Shown here piece after piece: positions 42,765 through 52,639 of a stretch of 64,000 nucleotides of DNA; positions within the stretch are counted from its first letter, which is position 1, and each line of letters opens with the position of its first letter. The position numbers were made by a program, and so were the translations under genes. The notes below the pieces were generated by a model. The model was not told the DNA's origin, made no database searches, and worked only from the letters and a program-made list of their open reading frames with translations. The stretch comes from an uncultured Flavobacteriaceae bacterium (GTDB lineage Bacteria; Bacteroidota; Bacteroidia; Flavobacteriales; Flavobacteriaceae), in the NCBI GenBank assembly GCA_905181625.1, contig CAJIYJ010000005.1, positions 332,021 to 396,020 of the forward strand, written 5' to 3'.

Positions 42765-45700
42765 ATGAAAACAAAATTCTTAAGAATTCTGTCCTCTTTT
42801 TTATTGATGTTTGCCTTCGGTTTTTCCGTGCAAGCTCAATCGATTAGTGGGATAGTAACAGACGAAAATGGTGTGCCACTACCAGGTGCAACTGTTTTAG
42901 TAGAAGGAACTCAAAATGGGGTTTCAACCGATTTTGACGGTAACTATTCAATCAATGCTACAAGCGGGGACACTCTTGTTTTTAGTTTTGTTGGGTATAC
43001 TTCTCAATCGGTAGTTGTAGGAACATCTTCAACGATTAACGCACAACTATCATCTGACGCTCAACTTGATGAAGTTGTAGTAACAGCACTTGGTGTAAAA
43101 AGAAACATTAAGTCATTAGGTTATTCCATCACACAAGTTGATGGTTCTGAACTAAGTGATAACAAAACTTCAAACGCTATTAATGCCCTTCAAGGTAAAG
43201 TTGCCGGAGTTATGGTAACTGGTTCGGGAATGGGAGCTAAAGGTTCAAGTAGAGTTGTTATTCGTGGTTCGAGTTCATTAACTGGAGACAACCAACCGTT
43301 ATACGTTATTGACGGAATTACTATTAATAACAGTAATTTAGGTTCTGCAGGTATGTGGGGTGGTGCTGATTACGGAGATGGTATTTCTAGTATAAACCCT
43401 GATGAAATTGAATCAGTGACTGTACTTAAAGGTGGAGCAGCTGCGGCACTTTATGGATCTAGGGCTTCTAATGGTGTTATTATTATTAACACTAAAACTG
43501 GAGCAGGGACTGAAGGAGTTGGTGTAGAATTTAATAGTACTACGCAGTTCGACATGGTTAACCTAAGTCTTAGAGATACACAAGAAATTTATGGTCAAGG
43601 TAGAGACTTTTCTAAAGTGTCTGACAATATTGATAATTACCAGGCTTGGGGTCCAAGAATGGACGGATCTATGATCGACACAATGGGATGGCGTTTCAAG
43701 AAAATACTCTCTTCAGCCAAGTGCTTTAGAGGCTTATTATCGTACAGGTGAAACTTATACTAATACGGTAGCAGTTTCAACTTCTAGCGAAAATTCCAAT
43801 ACACGTTTTTCTATGACTAACATGGCGAATACGGATATTGTTCCAAACTCTAGTTTAAGTAGAAATTCTTTTGGAATAAACAATTCTAATAAATATGGTG
43901 ATAAAATTACTGTAGATATTAACATGAAATATATCATTGAAGGTCAAGAAGGAAATCCTCAGATGTCGGATGCTCCAGGAAATGGAAATTTCTCTGCTAA
44001 CTTATTTGCGCCATCGATTAATGTTATGAATATGATGGGAGAAGGAGGACTTGGTAGAAATGCTGACTTGACTGAATTTAGAATTAGTGATAGTAGTTAT
44101 TCTCAAAACCCATGGTTTGCTGCTTATAACTTTATTAACTCATCTGATAAAGAAAGGTTCATTGCAGCTATTAACGCTAGATGGGATTTGACAGACTTTT
44201 TATATGTAAGAGGACGTGTTGGAGGAGATAGATATACTGTTTCAAAACAGAGTTCAACTCCATGGGGAACAGCTTTCCAACCAAAAGGTTCTATGGCTGA
44301 GTCGGAAGATACTTATAGACAATACGATGCAGATATGTTTATAGGAACAGATAATTTACAAATAGTAGATGGTGTTTCTTTAACTGCTTTTGTAGGTATG
44401 GGGACTAATAATCAAAAATATGAAGCGTACAGAGTTTCTGGATCAGATTTTATTGTTCCATTTTTAATTAATGTAGGAAACACTAAGAATCAAGGACATG
44501 GTTACAATATATGGGAAAAGCAAATAAACTCTGCTTATGGTTCTGCAGAACTTGGATTCGAAGACTGGGCTTACTTAACTGTAACAGCAAGAAATGACTG
44601 GTTCTCAACTTTATCTCAGAAAGATAAAGTAGCACCAAATAATGACTTGTATACTTCAGCTTCTGTATCACTTGTTGTTTCAGACGCTTTAGATCTTGGT
44701 GAAACAATTTCTTTCTTAAAGTTAAGAGGAGGGGTTTCTCAGGTAGCGGGTGGTGCTAATAACCCATACGCACTTAGTTTATCTTACGGTATTTACGGAC
44801 AAGGTCACTTGGGAGCTTCACTAGGAAATATTAGTGGAGGAACGATTCCTAACTCAGAGATCACTCCTTTTGAAAAGAATGAAACAGAATTTGGTATGGA
44901 TTTAAGATTGTTTGATAATAAGCTTTCTATAGATGCTACTTTCTATGACAACGAAACTCTAGGAGATATTGTAGGAGTTAGTGCTTCAGCAACTTCAGGT
45001 TATGGAAGTGCGCTGGCAAACCTTGGTAATATATCTAATAAAGGTATCGAGTTATTAATAAAAGGAACTCTTATTCAAACAGAAGATTTTGCTTGGAACG
45101 CTTCTATTAACTACACTAACAATACTAGTAAAGTAGTTGCTACAAACGATGCAGCAGGAAATATTTCTATGGACGAGCCAAGATCTAGAAATCTTAGAGT
45201 TACACATATTGTAGGTGAAAAGTATGGAGCTTTATACGGATCTTCTTATGTAAGAGACGCAAGCGGTTCTATAGTTCACGAAATGGTTAATGGTATTCCT
45301 ATTCCAAAAGTAGGAGCTAGAAAAATCTTAGGATTTGGTGTTGCTCCAACTCAACTTGGAATTGGAACTTCTTTCCGTTACAAAGATTTTAATGGCTCTC
45401 TTTTATTTGAAGGTAAGTCGGGTGGTCAGATTTATTCTGGTACCAATGCTTATTTAAAAAGAAATGGACACCACAAAATAACAGTTCCAGCTGGTGGACG
45501 TGAAGCTGGTTTTGTACCAACGGGTGTGATGGCAGATGGAAGCACAATTACTGCTTCTATTCCTGCTAATCTACAAGAAGACTATTGGAGAAGATCATAT
45601 TTAATTGCTGAACAAGATGTGGTGGATGCTGACTACATGAGACTTCGTTCGTTAAGTATTGGTTATAATATTCCATCTGATAAGCTAGAAGGAACATTTA

Positions 45701-45870
45701 TTAGCAAAGCATCAATATCACTTATTGGAAGAAACTTATTCTTCTTAAGTAATAGTATTGATAATCTTGATCCTGAATCTGGTTATAATGCAGGTAATTC
45801 AGCTGGTTTAGAATATTTTGCTCTTCCTGTACCAAGAACTATTGGTCTTAACGTAAATCTTAAATTTTAA
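42765..45870 (+). pseudogene. susC: SusC/RagA-type TonB-dependent outer-membrane transporter, split by one frameshift
   Basis: The first frame has a signal peptide, a CarboxypepD_reg domain (ISGIVTDENGVPLPGATVLV), the DEVVVTALG TonB-box-like segment, and a plug domain (LQGKVAGVMV, IRGSSSLTGDNQPLYVIDGI). It fails at an AAAA run, 43701-43704. Dropping one A joins WRFKKYSLQPSALEAYYRTG to the downstream barrel frame, which continues with no further break to the outer-membrane end GLNVNLKF. The corrected length is 1034 residues, normal for SusC. It pairs with the SusD gene 12 bases downstream. Likely imports glycans or peptides-glycans across the outer membrane if intact. Confidence 0.92.
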
Positions 45871-45882
45871 ACTTATATAATT

Positions 45883-47355
45883 ATGAAAAAAATACTATTA
45901 ACATTTTTTGCTTTAAGTTTAGTTCTTTCCTCTTGTGAATTTGACAAGGGATTTGAGGAAATGAACGTAAACCCTTCAAAAGCATCGCAACTTGATGTTG
46001 CTAACAAGTTTGCATCTGTTGTGTTGCAAACATCTGGTGGTAGATACGAAAACTGGAGAGCCAGTTTAATCTATCAATCAGTAATGATTCAACATTTTTC
46101 TGCTGTAGCTGGATATTGGTCAGGAGATAAATATTATAGAAATGACGGATACGCTACTTCTCTTTGGGATAGGTATTATCCATCTGCGGTAAAAGAAATT
46201 GAGGACATTAGATCTCAATTAACTGCTGAAGGAAATAGTGGATCTGAAATGGGAATGACTCGTATATTAAGAGTATATATTTACTCAAGACTTACGGATC
46301 TTCATGGAGATATTCCTTATAGTGAAGCTGGTCAAGGGTACATCAATGGTATACTAAAGCCTAAATATGATACTCAAGAATCTATCTATATGGACTTCCT
46401 TAAAGAGTTAGAAGAGGCTGTTGCTCAAATTGGCGCTTCCACTACATTGGGAAAATCAGATTTACTTTTTCAAGGAGACACTGCAAAGTGGAAAGCTTGG
46501 GGGAATTCAATGATGTTAAGACTGGCAATGAGATTAACTAAAGTTGATGTAGCTACTGCTCAAGCTTGGGCTGAAAAAGCAGCACCTAATACAATGACAT
46601 CTAATGCTCATATAGCTATGATTGCTCATACTGACGGTCCAGAAGGAATCAACAAAAACGGACATGGTGAAGTTTTTGATGCAGATGGTAACCCAAGAAT
46701 GAGTAAGACTTTTGTAGACTGGTTAAAAGACGATCCTAGACTTCCAATATTGGCAGCTAGAAGATCTGATGGAAGTACTGCTATTGCTGATTTAATTGGT
46801 ATGCCAAATGGAAGTACTGGAGTTACGGTTCCAGACACGTCTATTTATGCTGAGCCAAATAGAACGGTAATTACAGGAAGAGATGTTCCTATGGTTCTTC
46901 AAACTTATGCAGAGGTTAGACTTTTAAAAGCTGAAATGGCATTTAGAGGTTGGAGTGTTACAGGATCTGCTGAAGCTCATTACGAAGCTGGAGTAAAAGC
47001 GGCTATGCAAATGTTAAGCGGTATTTACCCTAATGCTGCTGCTATTTCTGATGCTGAAGTTGCTACATACTTAGCTGCTAAGCCTTACGACGCGACTAAA
47101 GGATGGGAAATGATTAGCGAACAATATTGGGCAGCTACTTTATTAAACGAGTACGAGGCATTTTCTAACTGGAGAAGAACAGGATTTCCAACATTAGTTC
47201 CTACAAACGATCCAGGAAATGTTACGGGTGGAACTATTCCAAGAAGGTTAATTTACCCAACTGGCGAAGGTTCTACAAATAAAGCAAATTATGATGCGGC
47301 AGTTGCTAGACAAGGTGCTAACAATTTTACCACAAGAGTTTGGTGGGATAAATAA
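45883..47355 (+). CDS. susD: SusD/RagB-type outer-membrane lipoprotein
   Basis: A 490-residue lipoprotein (lipobox LSSC, Cys 18), of the SusD-like 2 subgroup. It has the FEEMNVNPSKA start of the mature region, TPR-like helices, ARLTDLHGDIPYSEA-type motifs and the EVRLLKAEMAFRG segment. It binds substrate at the cell surface as the lid of the SusC transporter. It starts 12 bases after susC and is followed by a strong terminator. Substrate unknown; the neighbourhood suggests glycoprotein-derived glycans. Confidence 0.93.
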   Translation: MKKILLTFFALSLVLSSCEFDKGFEEMNVNPSKASQLDVANKFASVVLQTSGGRYENWRASLIYQSVMIQHFSAVAGYWSGDKYYRNDGYATSLWDRYYPSAVKEIEDIRSQLTAEGNSGSEMGMTRILRVYIYSRLTDLHGDIPYSEAGQGYINGILKPKYDTQESIYMDFLKELEEAVAQIGASTTLGKSDLLFQGDTAKWKAWGNSMMLRLAMRLTKVDVATAQAWAEKAAPNTMTSNAHIAMIAHTDGPEGINKNGHGEVFDADGNPRMSKTFVDWLKDDPRLPILAARRSDGSTAIADLIGMPNGSTGVTVPDTSIYAEPNRTVITGRDVPMVLQTYAEVRLLKAEMAFRGWSVTGSAEAHYEAGVKAAMQMLSGIYPNAAAISDAEVATYLAAKPYDATKGWEMISEQYWAATLLNEYEAFSNWRRTGFPTLVPTNDPGNVTGGTIPRRLIYPTGEGSTNKANYDAAVARQGANNFTTRVWWDK

Positions 47356-47383
47356 GAAAATAGTTTTTGTTTTTTATATATTT

Positions 47384-47411
47384 AAGGGGGAATCAAATTC
47401 CCCCTTTTTTT
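47384..47411 (+). terminator. Rho-independent terminator after susD
   Basis: AGGGGGAAT and ATTCCCCCT arms form a 9-bp stem with a CAA loop, followed by seven T. It ends 10 bases before the next start codon (47422), so the downstream VCBS gene needs read-through or its own promoter overlapping the hairpin. Confidence 0.85.
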
Positions 47412-47421
47412 ATGAATATTT

Positions 47422-50400
47422 ATGAAAGGACAGCTTACGATTATACTTATAGTTTGTTTTAATATAACTATTGCTCAAGACAAAGTTTTTGAGTTAATTA
47501 GTCCTGAATTCTCAGGAATACACTTTAACAATCAAATAGAAGATCTCAAGGATCACAACATTCTTTTGTATGCTAATTATTATGGTGGTGGGGGAGTAGG
47601 GATAGCAGATTTTGATAATGATGGATTGCAGGATATTTACTTTACAGGAAATCTTGTAGGGGATAAAATATATAAAAACACAGGAGGGTTAGAGTTTTTA
47701 GACTTAACCACAAGCTCTGGAATAGAAGATGATGGCTCTTGGTCATCGGGAGTTTCTATAGCTGATGTTAATAATGATGGATTTGTAGATATTTATATTA
47801 GCAAAGAACTCTATGATGATAACTCCGAATTAAGAAGAAACAAACTGTATATAAATAATGGAGATTTTACTTTTAAAGAATCTGCAAAAACTTGGAATGT
47901 AGATGTTTCCGCTAGAACAAGACACGCTGTTTTTTTTGATTATAATAATGATGGTTTATTAGATTTATATCTTTTAAATCAACCTCCTAACCCTGGAAGT
48001 TATTCTAAGTTTTTTGGATCGGATTTAACATTATCAGAGTATGAACTTCAACTATTTGAAAACACTGGAAACAATAGCTTTATAGATGTAACTAAAAAAG
48101 CCGGATTAAATAGAACCGGATTCCCAAACAGTGTGGTCGCTTCAGATTTTAATAATGATGGCCACATTGATCTATATGTGGCAAATGATTTTGATGCTCC
48201 TGACTTTTTATATTATAACAATGGAGATGGAACATTTACATATCACACAGAAAAAGCTTTAAAACATACTTCTTTTTATAGCATGGGTGTGGATTCAGCA
48301 GATATTAATAATGATGGGCTTTTAGATGTTATGGTTGTCGATATGACGGCAGAAGATAACTTTAGACTTAAATCTAATATGAGCGGAATGAATCCATCTG
48401 CATTTTGGAAAGTTGTAAGAGATGGAGGACATTATCAATACATGTTTAATTCATTACAAATTAATAACGGAGATCAAACTTTTAGTGATGTCGCACAATA
48501 TACAAACACCTCTTCTACTGATTGGAGCTGGGCGAATTTAATTGCAGACTTTGATAACGACGGCTTAAAAGATATTTATGTTACTAATGGATTGTTAAGA
48601 GATATTAGAAATACTGATGCTGACAAAAAATTAAGTGAATTTGTTTTAAAAATTGCCGATGATTATGTTAAAAAAAATCCAAATAAAGGAGATATTGATA
48701 TATGGGATATTTTACCATTAAAAGAGGCTTTAAAAATTGTTCCTAGTGTAAAAATTAAAAATTACTTATATAAAAATTATGATGATTTAAATTTTAAAAA
48801 CGAAACTAAAGCATGGGGCTTAGATCAACCTTCTTTTTCTAATGGAGCTGCTTATGCAGATTTAGACAATGATGGAGATTTAGAGATAGTAGTCAATAAT
48901 GTTAATGAAAAAGCATTCTTATACAAGAATAATTCTATTGAATCAATTAACAATAACTATTTAAGAATTGATTTAAAAAACAATAGTAATTTACCCACAT
49001 TTGGGGCTAAAGTGAAACTATATTATAATAAAGAGCTGCAGCTTATTGAAACTACTAATGTCAGAGGGATCTATTCAACTAGTGAAAATATTGTTCATTT
49101 TGGTTTAGGAAAAACTAAAATGGTAGACAGTCTGGTTGTTACTTGGCCTGATAGGACTAAATCAAAATTATTTGACATTAGAACTAATCAACAATTGACT
49201 CTACAAAGTTCAACATCTAAGGCTGATAACAGAATTTCTAAATCAGATAATAATATTCTTTTTAAGAAAGATGATTCAAAAATAAAATATGTTCATATTG
49301 AAAACTCATTTAACGACTATGATAATCAAGTTTTACTTCCACATAAGCTTTCTCAATTTGGACCAGCAATAGATGTTTCTGATGTAAATGGCGATGGCTT
49401 AGAAGATGTTTACATGGGGAGTGCATCAGGTGAAATATCCAAATTATTTTTACAGTCTGAAGGGGGGATATTCTTAGAATCAAAAAATCAACCTTGGGAT
49501 AGGCATAGAGCATTAGAAGACTTAGATGCGGTATTTTTCGATTTTGATAATGATGGAGATGATGATTTATATGTAGTGAGTGGAGGCAACGAATTTTCAC
49601 CAGGTTCTAGTACTTATCTTGATAGACTTTATGTAAATGATGGTTTAGGTGTTTTTAGCTTTAACAGGGAATTGTTGCCAAATATTTTTAAGTCAGGATC
49701 TGTAGTAAAACCATATGATTTTGATAATGATGGAGATTTAGACTTATTCATTGGCTCTAGAATGATCCCATGGAATTATCCAGAACCAGCCTCTAGCTAC
49801 TTGCTAGTCAATCAAAGCGGTAAATTCATCAAATATGAGGATAAAAACGAGAGTTTTAAAGACCTTGGACTAGTAACTGATGCAGTTTGGTCTGATTACG
49901 ATAAGGATGGCGATAAAGACCTTTTTGTAGTAGGAGAATGGATGCCTTTAACATTAATTAAAAATGAAAATGGAGTCTTAGTTAAACAAAAATTAAAAAA
50001 TGAATGTGATGAAGTTTATGGATGGTGGTATTCTATTGAAGCTTCAGATTTAAACAAGGATGGCTATGAAGATCTGGTTTTAGGAAACTTAGGAGAAAAT
50101 TACAAATATAAAGCCTCTAAAGAAGAGCCTTTCGAAGTGTTTTACGACGATTTTGATGAGAATGGATCCAAAGACATAGTACTGGCTTATTATAATTATG
50201 GTATTCAATTTCCACTCAGAGGATTTTCATGCTCATCACAGCAAATACCAGAGTTAAAAAGCAAAATTAAACAGTATGATTTATTTGCTTCTCTTGATGT
50301 AAAAAATGTATATGGAGAAGTTAACTTAGAGAATTCTTTAAGGCTACATGCCAATTCTTTTAAAAGCACAGTACTATTAAATGACAAGGGAAAGTTCAGC

Positions 50401-50724
50401 TCTCTTAGCCTTCCTTACCAAGCGCAACTTTCGTCAATTAATGATATTTTAATAGAAGACTATAATAAAGATGGAATAAAAGATATGTTAATTGTAGGGA
50501 ATTTATTTACATCTGAAATAGAAACTCCAAGAAATGATGCTGGAAATGGGCTGCTATTAATAGGAAATGGAGATGGGACTTTTTATAGTAAAACAAGAAA
50601 TGAAACAGGGTTATACGCGCCAAGTGATGCAAAAAAAATTATACCAATTAATTTAAAAGATGAGCAAGGAATTTTAATTGGAAACAACAATGATTTATTG
50701 CAATATTTTAAAGTGTTAGAATAA
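47422..50724 (+). CDS. Large VCBS/FG-GAP repeat protein with ASPIC/UnbV domain (CRTAC1-like)
   Basis: An 1100-residue secreted protein with a signal peptide. Many FG-GAP/VCBS calcium-loop repeats occur (DFDNDGLQDI, DVNNDGFVDI, DYNNDGLLDL, DFNNDGHIDL and others), in two blocks split by an ASPIC/UnbV domain near residues 510-600 (GAKVKLYYN, VRGIYSTSENIVHFGLG). A second repeat block follows to the end. Such proteins in SusCD loci are surface beta-propellers that probably hold glycans or assemble with the transporter. It lies just after susD, beyond a strong terminator. No enzymatic motif seen. Confidence 0.9.
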   Translation: MKGQLTIILIVCFNITIAQDKVFELISPEFSGIHFNNQIEDLKDHNILLYANYYGGGGVGIADFDNDGLQDIYFTGNLVGDKIYKNTGGLEFLDLTTSSGIEDDGSWSSGVSIADVNNDGFVDIYISKELYDDNSELRRNKLYINNGDFTFKESAKTWNVDVSARTRHAVFFDYNNDGLLDLYLLNQPPNPGSYSKFFGSDLTLSEYELQLFENTGNNSFIDVTKKAGLNRTGFPNSVVASDFNNDGHIDLYVANDFDAPDFLYYNNGDGTFTYHTEKALKHTSFYSMGVDSADINNDGLLDVMVVDMTAEDNFRLKSNMSGMNPSAFWKVVRDGGHYQYMFNSLQINNGDQTFSDVAQYTNTSSTDWSWANLIADFDNDGLKDIYVTNGLLRDIRNTDADKKLSEFVLKIADDYVKKNPNKGDIDIWDILPLKEALKIVPSVKIKNYLYKNYDDLNFKNETKAWGLDQPSFSNGAAYADLDNDGDLEIVVNNVNEKAFLYKNNSIESINNNYLRIDLKNNSNLPTFGAKVKLYYNKELQLIETTNVRGIYSTSENIVHFGLGKTKMVDSLVVTWPDRTKSKLFDIRTNQQLTLQSSTSKADNRISKSDNNILFKKDDSKIKYVHIENSFNDYDNQVLLPHKLSQFGPAIDVSDVNGDGLEDVYMGSASGEISKLFLQSEGGIFLESKNQPWDRHRALEDLDAVFFDFDNDGDDDLYVVSGGNEFSPGSSTYLDRLYVNDGLGVFSFNRELLPNIFKSGSVVKPYDFDNDGDLDLFIGSRMIPWNYPEPASSYLLVNQSGKFIKYEDKNESFKDLGLVTDAVWSDYDKDGDKDLFVVGEWMPLTLIKNENGVLVKQKLKNECDEVYGWWYSIEASDLNKDGYEDLVLGNLGENYKYKASKEEPFEVFYDDFDENGSKDIVLAYYNYGIQFPLRGFSCSSQQIPELKSKIKQYDLFASLDVKNVYGEVNLENSLRLHANSFKSTVLLNDKGKFSSLSLPYQAQLSSINDILIEDYNKDGIKDMLIVGNLFTSEIETPRNDAGNGLLLIGNGDGTFYSKTRNETGLYAPSDAKKIIPINLKDEQGILIGNNNDLLQYFKVLE

Positions 50725-50756
50725 TCAAGATCAATTTAACTGATAATTTTAAAGAC

Positions 50757-50852
50757 ATGAAAAAAAGAACTTTTATTGGCCTTCTAGTTTTAGGATTTTT
50801 ATTAATTGTTCTTGTCTACCTAATAAAAATTTCAGGTCCTTTGAACAACTAA
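50757..50852 (+). CDS. 31-residue single-span membrane protein
   Basis: A short gene from ATG 50757 to TAA 50850-50852 encoding MKKRTFIGLLVLGFLLIVLV and YLIKISGPLNN: one transmembrane helix with a positive N terminus. It lies in the gap after the VCBS protein and before a GNAT gene. Low information; the clean topology and start make it a reasonable small gene. Confidence 0.45.
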   Translation: MKKRTFIGLLVLGFLLIVLVYLIKISGPLNN

Positions 50853-50871
50853 ACATTACTGACTTTCAATT

Positions 50872-51372
50872 ATGATTAGAAAAGCAAGCTTAGATGATTT
50901 AAAAAGAATTATTGAGATAACTCAAGCATGTGCAAATTTGATGATTTCAAAAAATATTTTTCAATGGAATGAATTTTATCCAAGAATTCAAACTTTTGAA
51001 GAAGACGTAAAGAATCAAACGCTTTATGTTATTGAAAATAATTCGAAGGTTATAGGGTGTTTAGTAATATCTGATTATATGGATGAGTTTTATAAAAAGG
51101 CTAAATGGTTAACGGCTAGTGAAAAAAATATTTACCTCCATAGGTTGGCAGTTCACCCTGATTATCAAGGCAAGGGCTTTGCTAAAAAATTAATGAATTA
51201 TGCCTTTGATTTTGCATTAGAAAATAAGTTTAAATCGATAAGGTTAGACACCTTTAGTGGAAACCCTCAAAACAATGTTTTTTATCAAAAATTAGAATTT
51301 AAAAAATTAAACAAAATATATTTTAGGGATCAAAGTGATAAACCTTTTTATTGTTATGAGAAGGTATTGTAA
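50872..51372 (+). CDS. GNAT acetyltransferase
   Basis: A 166-residue acetyltransferase with the acetyl-CoA loop LHRLAVHPDYQGKGFAKKLM near residue 93 and the terminal NNVFYQKLEFKK segment. Substrate unknown. It begins 20 bases after the small membrane protein and precedes the QueD-type gene by 38 bases. Confidence 0.9.
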   Translation: MIRKASLDDLKRIIEITQACANLMISKNIFQWNEFYPRIQTFEEDVKNQTLYVIENNSKVIGCLVISDYMDEFYKKAKWLTASEKNIYLHRLAVHPDYQGKGFAKKLMNYAFDFALENKFKSIRLDTFSGNPQNNVFYQKLEFKKLNKIYFRDQSDKPFYCYEKVL

Positions 51373-51382
51373 ATGAAACATG

Positions 51383-51390
51383 TATTTTTG
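51383..51390 (+). promoter_or_regulatory. -7 promoter element (TATTTTTG) before the QueD-type gene
   Basis: TATTTTTG fits TAnnTTTG, 20 bases before the ATG at 51410. A TTG at 51367-51369 is only 13 bases upstream, shorter than the usual spacing, so the -33 call is weak. Confidence 0.4.
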
Positions 51391-51409
51391 CATTATATAA
51401 TTTTTGTAA

Positions 51410-51859
51410 ATGAATAAAATTAGAATAACTAAACAGTTTAATTTTGAAACAGGACATGCTCTTTATGGATATGATGGGGCTTGTAGAAATGTTCATGGAC
51501 ATAGTTATAAACTTTTTGTTACAGTAATTGGAATTCCAAATGAGGATGCAGGAAATGTAAAATATGGGATGGTGATAGATTTCAAAGATTTAAAGAAAAT
51601 TGTTAATGAAGAAGTTGTACAGGTATTTGATCATGCTACAGTTTTTAATAAGAATACTCCACACAAAGAATTAGCCATGGTCCTTCAAGATAGCGGTCAT
51701 AAAGTTATATTGGCAGACTATCAGCCAACCTGTGAGTTACTTGTCATAGACTTTGCTAATAAAATTAAAAACAGATTGCCTAACAGCATTTCTCTTCACT
51801 CTTTAAAACTTCAAGAAACAGAATCTTCTTGCGCTCACTGGTATGAAAAAGATCAATAA
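51410..51859 (+). CDS. queD: 6-carboxytetrahydropterin synthase / 6-pyruvoyl-tetrahydropterin synthase family
   Basis: A 149-residue T-fold enzyme. Zinc ligands His 16 (ETGHAL), His 29 and His 31 (CRNVHGHSY) are present, with catalytic Cys 25. FDHATVFNK holds the catalytic Asp-His, and LQETESSCAHWYE holds the substrate-anchoring Glu. QueD makes 6-carboxytetrahydropterin for queuosine and archaeosine; PTPS acts in biopterin synthesis. No other que gene is nearby, so QueD is the likely bacterial role but is not proven. Its end overlaps the lpxH start by 17 bases. Confidence 0.9.
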   Translation: MNKIRITKQFNFETGHALYGYDGACRNVHGHSYKLFVTVIGIPNEDAGNVKYGMVIDFKDLKKIVNEEVVQVFDHATVFNKNTPHKELAMVLQDSGHKVILADYQPTCELLVIDFANKIKNRLPNSISLHSLKLQETESSCAHWYEKDQ

Positions 51860-52637
51860 ATTTCTAAATATTGAACTTAAAGAAGGTGAAAAAATCTACT
51901 TTTCATCTGACAATCATTTGGGGGCTCCTAATCATTTAGAAAGTCTTGAAAGAGAGAAAAAGTTCGTCAATTGGCTTGATTTAATAAAGACTGATGCCAA
52001 AGCAATATTTTTATTAGGAGATTTATTTGATTTTTGGTTTGAATATAAAAAAGTAGTTCCTAAGGGATTTGTTAGAGTACTAGGTAAATTAGCTGAAATT
52101 TCAGATTCTGGAATAGATATTTATTTTTTTGTTGGAAATCACGATTTATGGATGAATGGGTATTTTGAAAATGAATTAAATGTAAAAGTTTTTTATAAGC
52201 CTCAAAATTTCATGATTAATAATAAAAAATTTTTAATTGGTCATGGTGATGGTTTAGGTCCTGGAGATAAAGGATTTAAAAGAATGAAAAAAATATTCAC
52301 TAACTCAATTGCTAAATTCCTATTTAGTTGGGTTCATCCGGATATTGGAGTCAGTGTTGCTCAATATTTTTCAATGAAAAATAAATTACTTTCTGGAGTG
52401 GACGATATTGAATATAAGGGAGAAGAAAATGAGTGGCTAGTTCAGTATGCTAAGGAAAAATTAAATCAAGATAACTTTCAGTTTTTTGTTTTTGGTCATA
52501 GACATCTACCTTTAAACATTAAGCTTTCTGACAAAGCTACATACATTAACCTAGGTGATTGGATTTCTTACTATTCTTTTGCGGAATTTGATGGAAATAA
52601 TTTGGAATTAAAGTATCATAATAAAGTTCTAAAATAA
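51843..52637 (+). CDS. lpxH: UDP-2,3-diacylglucosamine diphosphatase
   Basis: A 264-residue calcineurin-like metallophosphoesterase. Metal motifs are SSDNHLGAP, GDLFDFWFE, GNHDLW, IGHGD and FGHRH, in the order seen in LpxH. It removes UMP from UDP-2,3-diacylglucosamine in lipid A synthesis at the inner membrane. Length fits the family. It overlaps queD by 17 bases and is followed 2 bases later by hflX, so the three form a likely operon. Confidence 0.9.
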   Translation: MKKINKFLNIELKEGEKIYFSSDNHLGAPNHLESLEREKKFVNWLDLIKTDAKAIFLLGDLFDFWFEYKKVVPKGFVRVLGKLAEISDSGIDIYFFVGNHDLWMNGYFENELNVKVFYKPQNFMINNKKFLIGHGDGLGPGDKGFKRMKKIFTNSIAKFLFSWVHPDIGVSVAQYFSMKNKLLSGVDDIEYKGEENEWLVQYAKEKLNQDNFQFFVFGHRHLPLNIKLSDKATYINLGDWISYYSFAEFDGNNLELKYHNKVLK

Positions 52638-52639
52638 TA

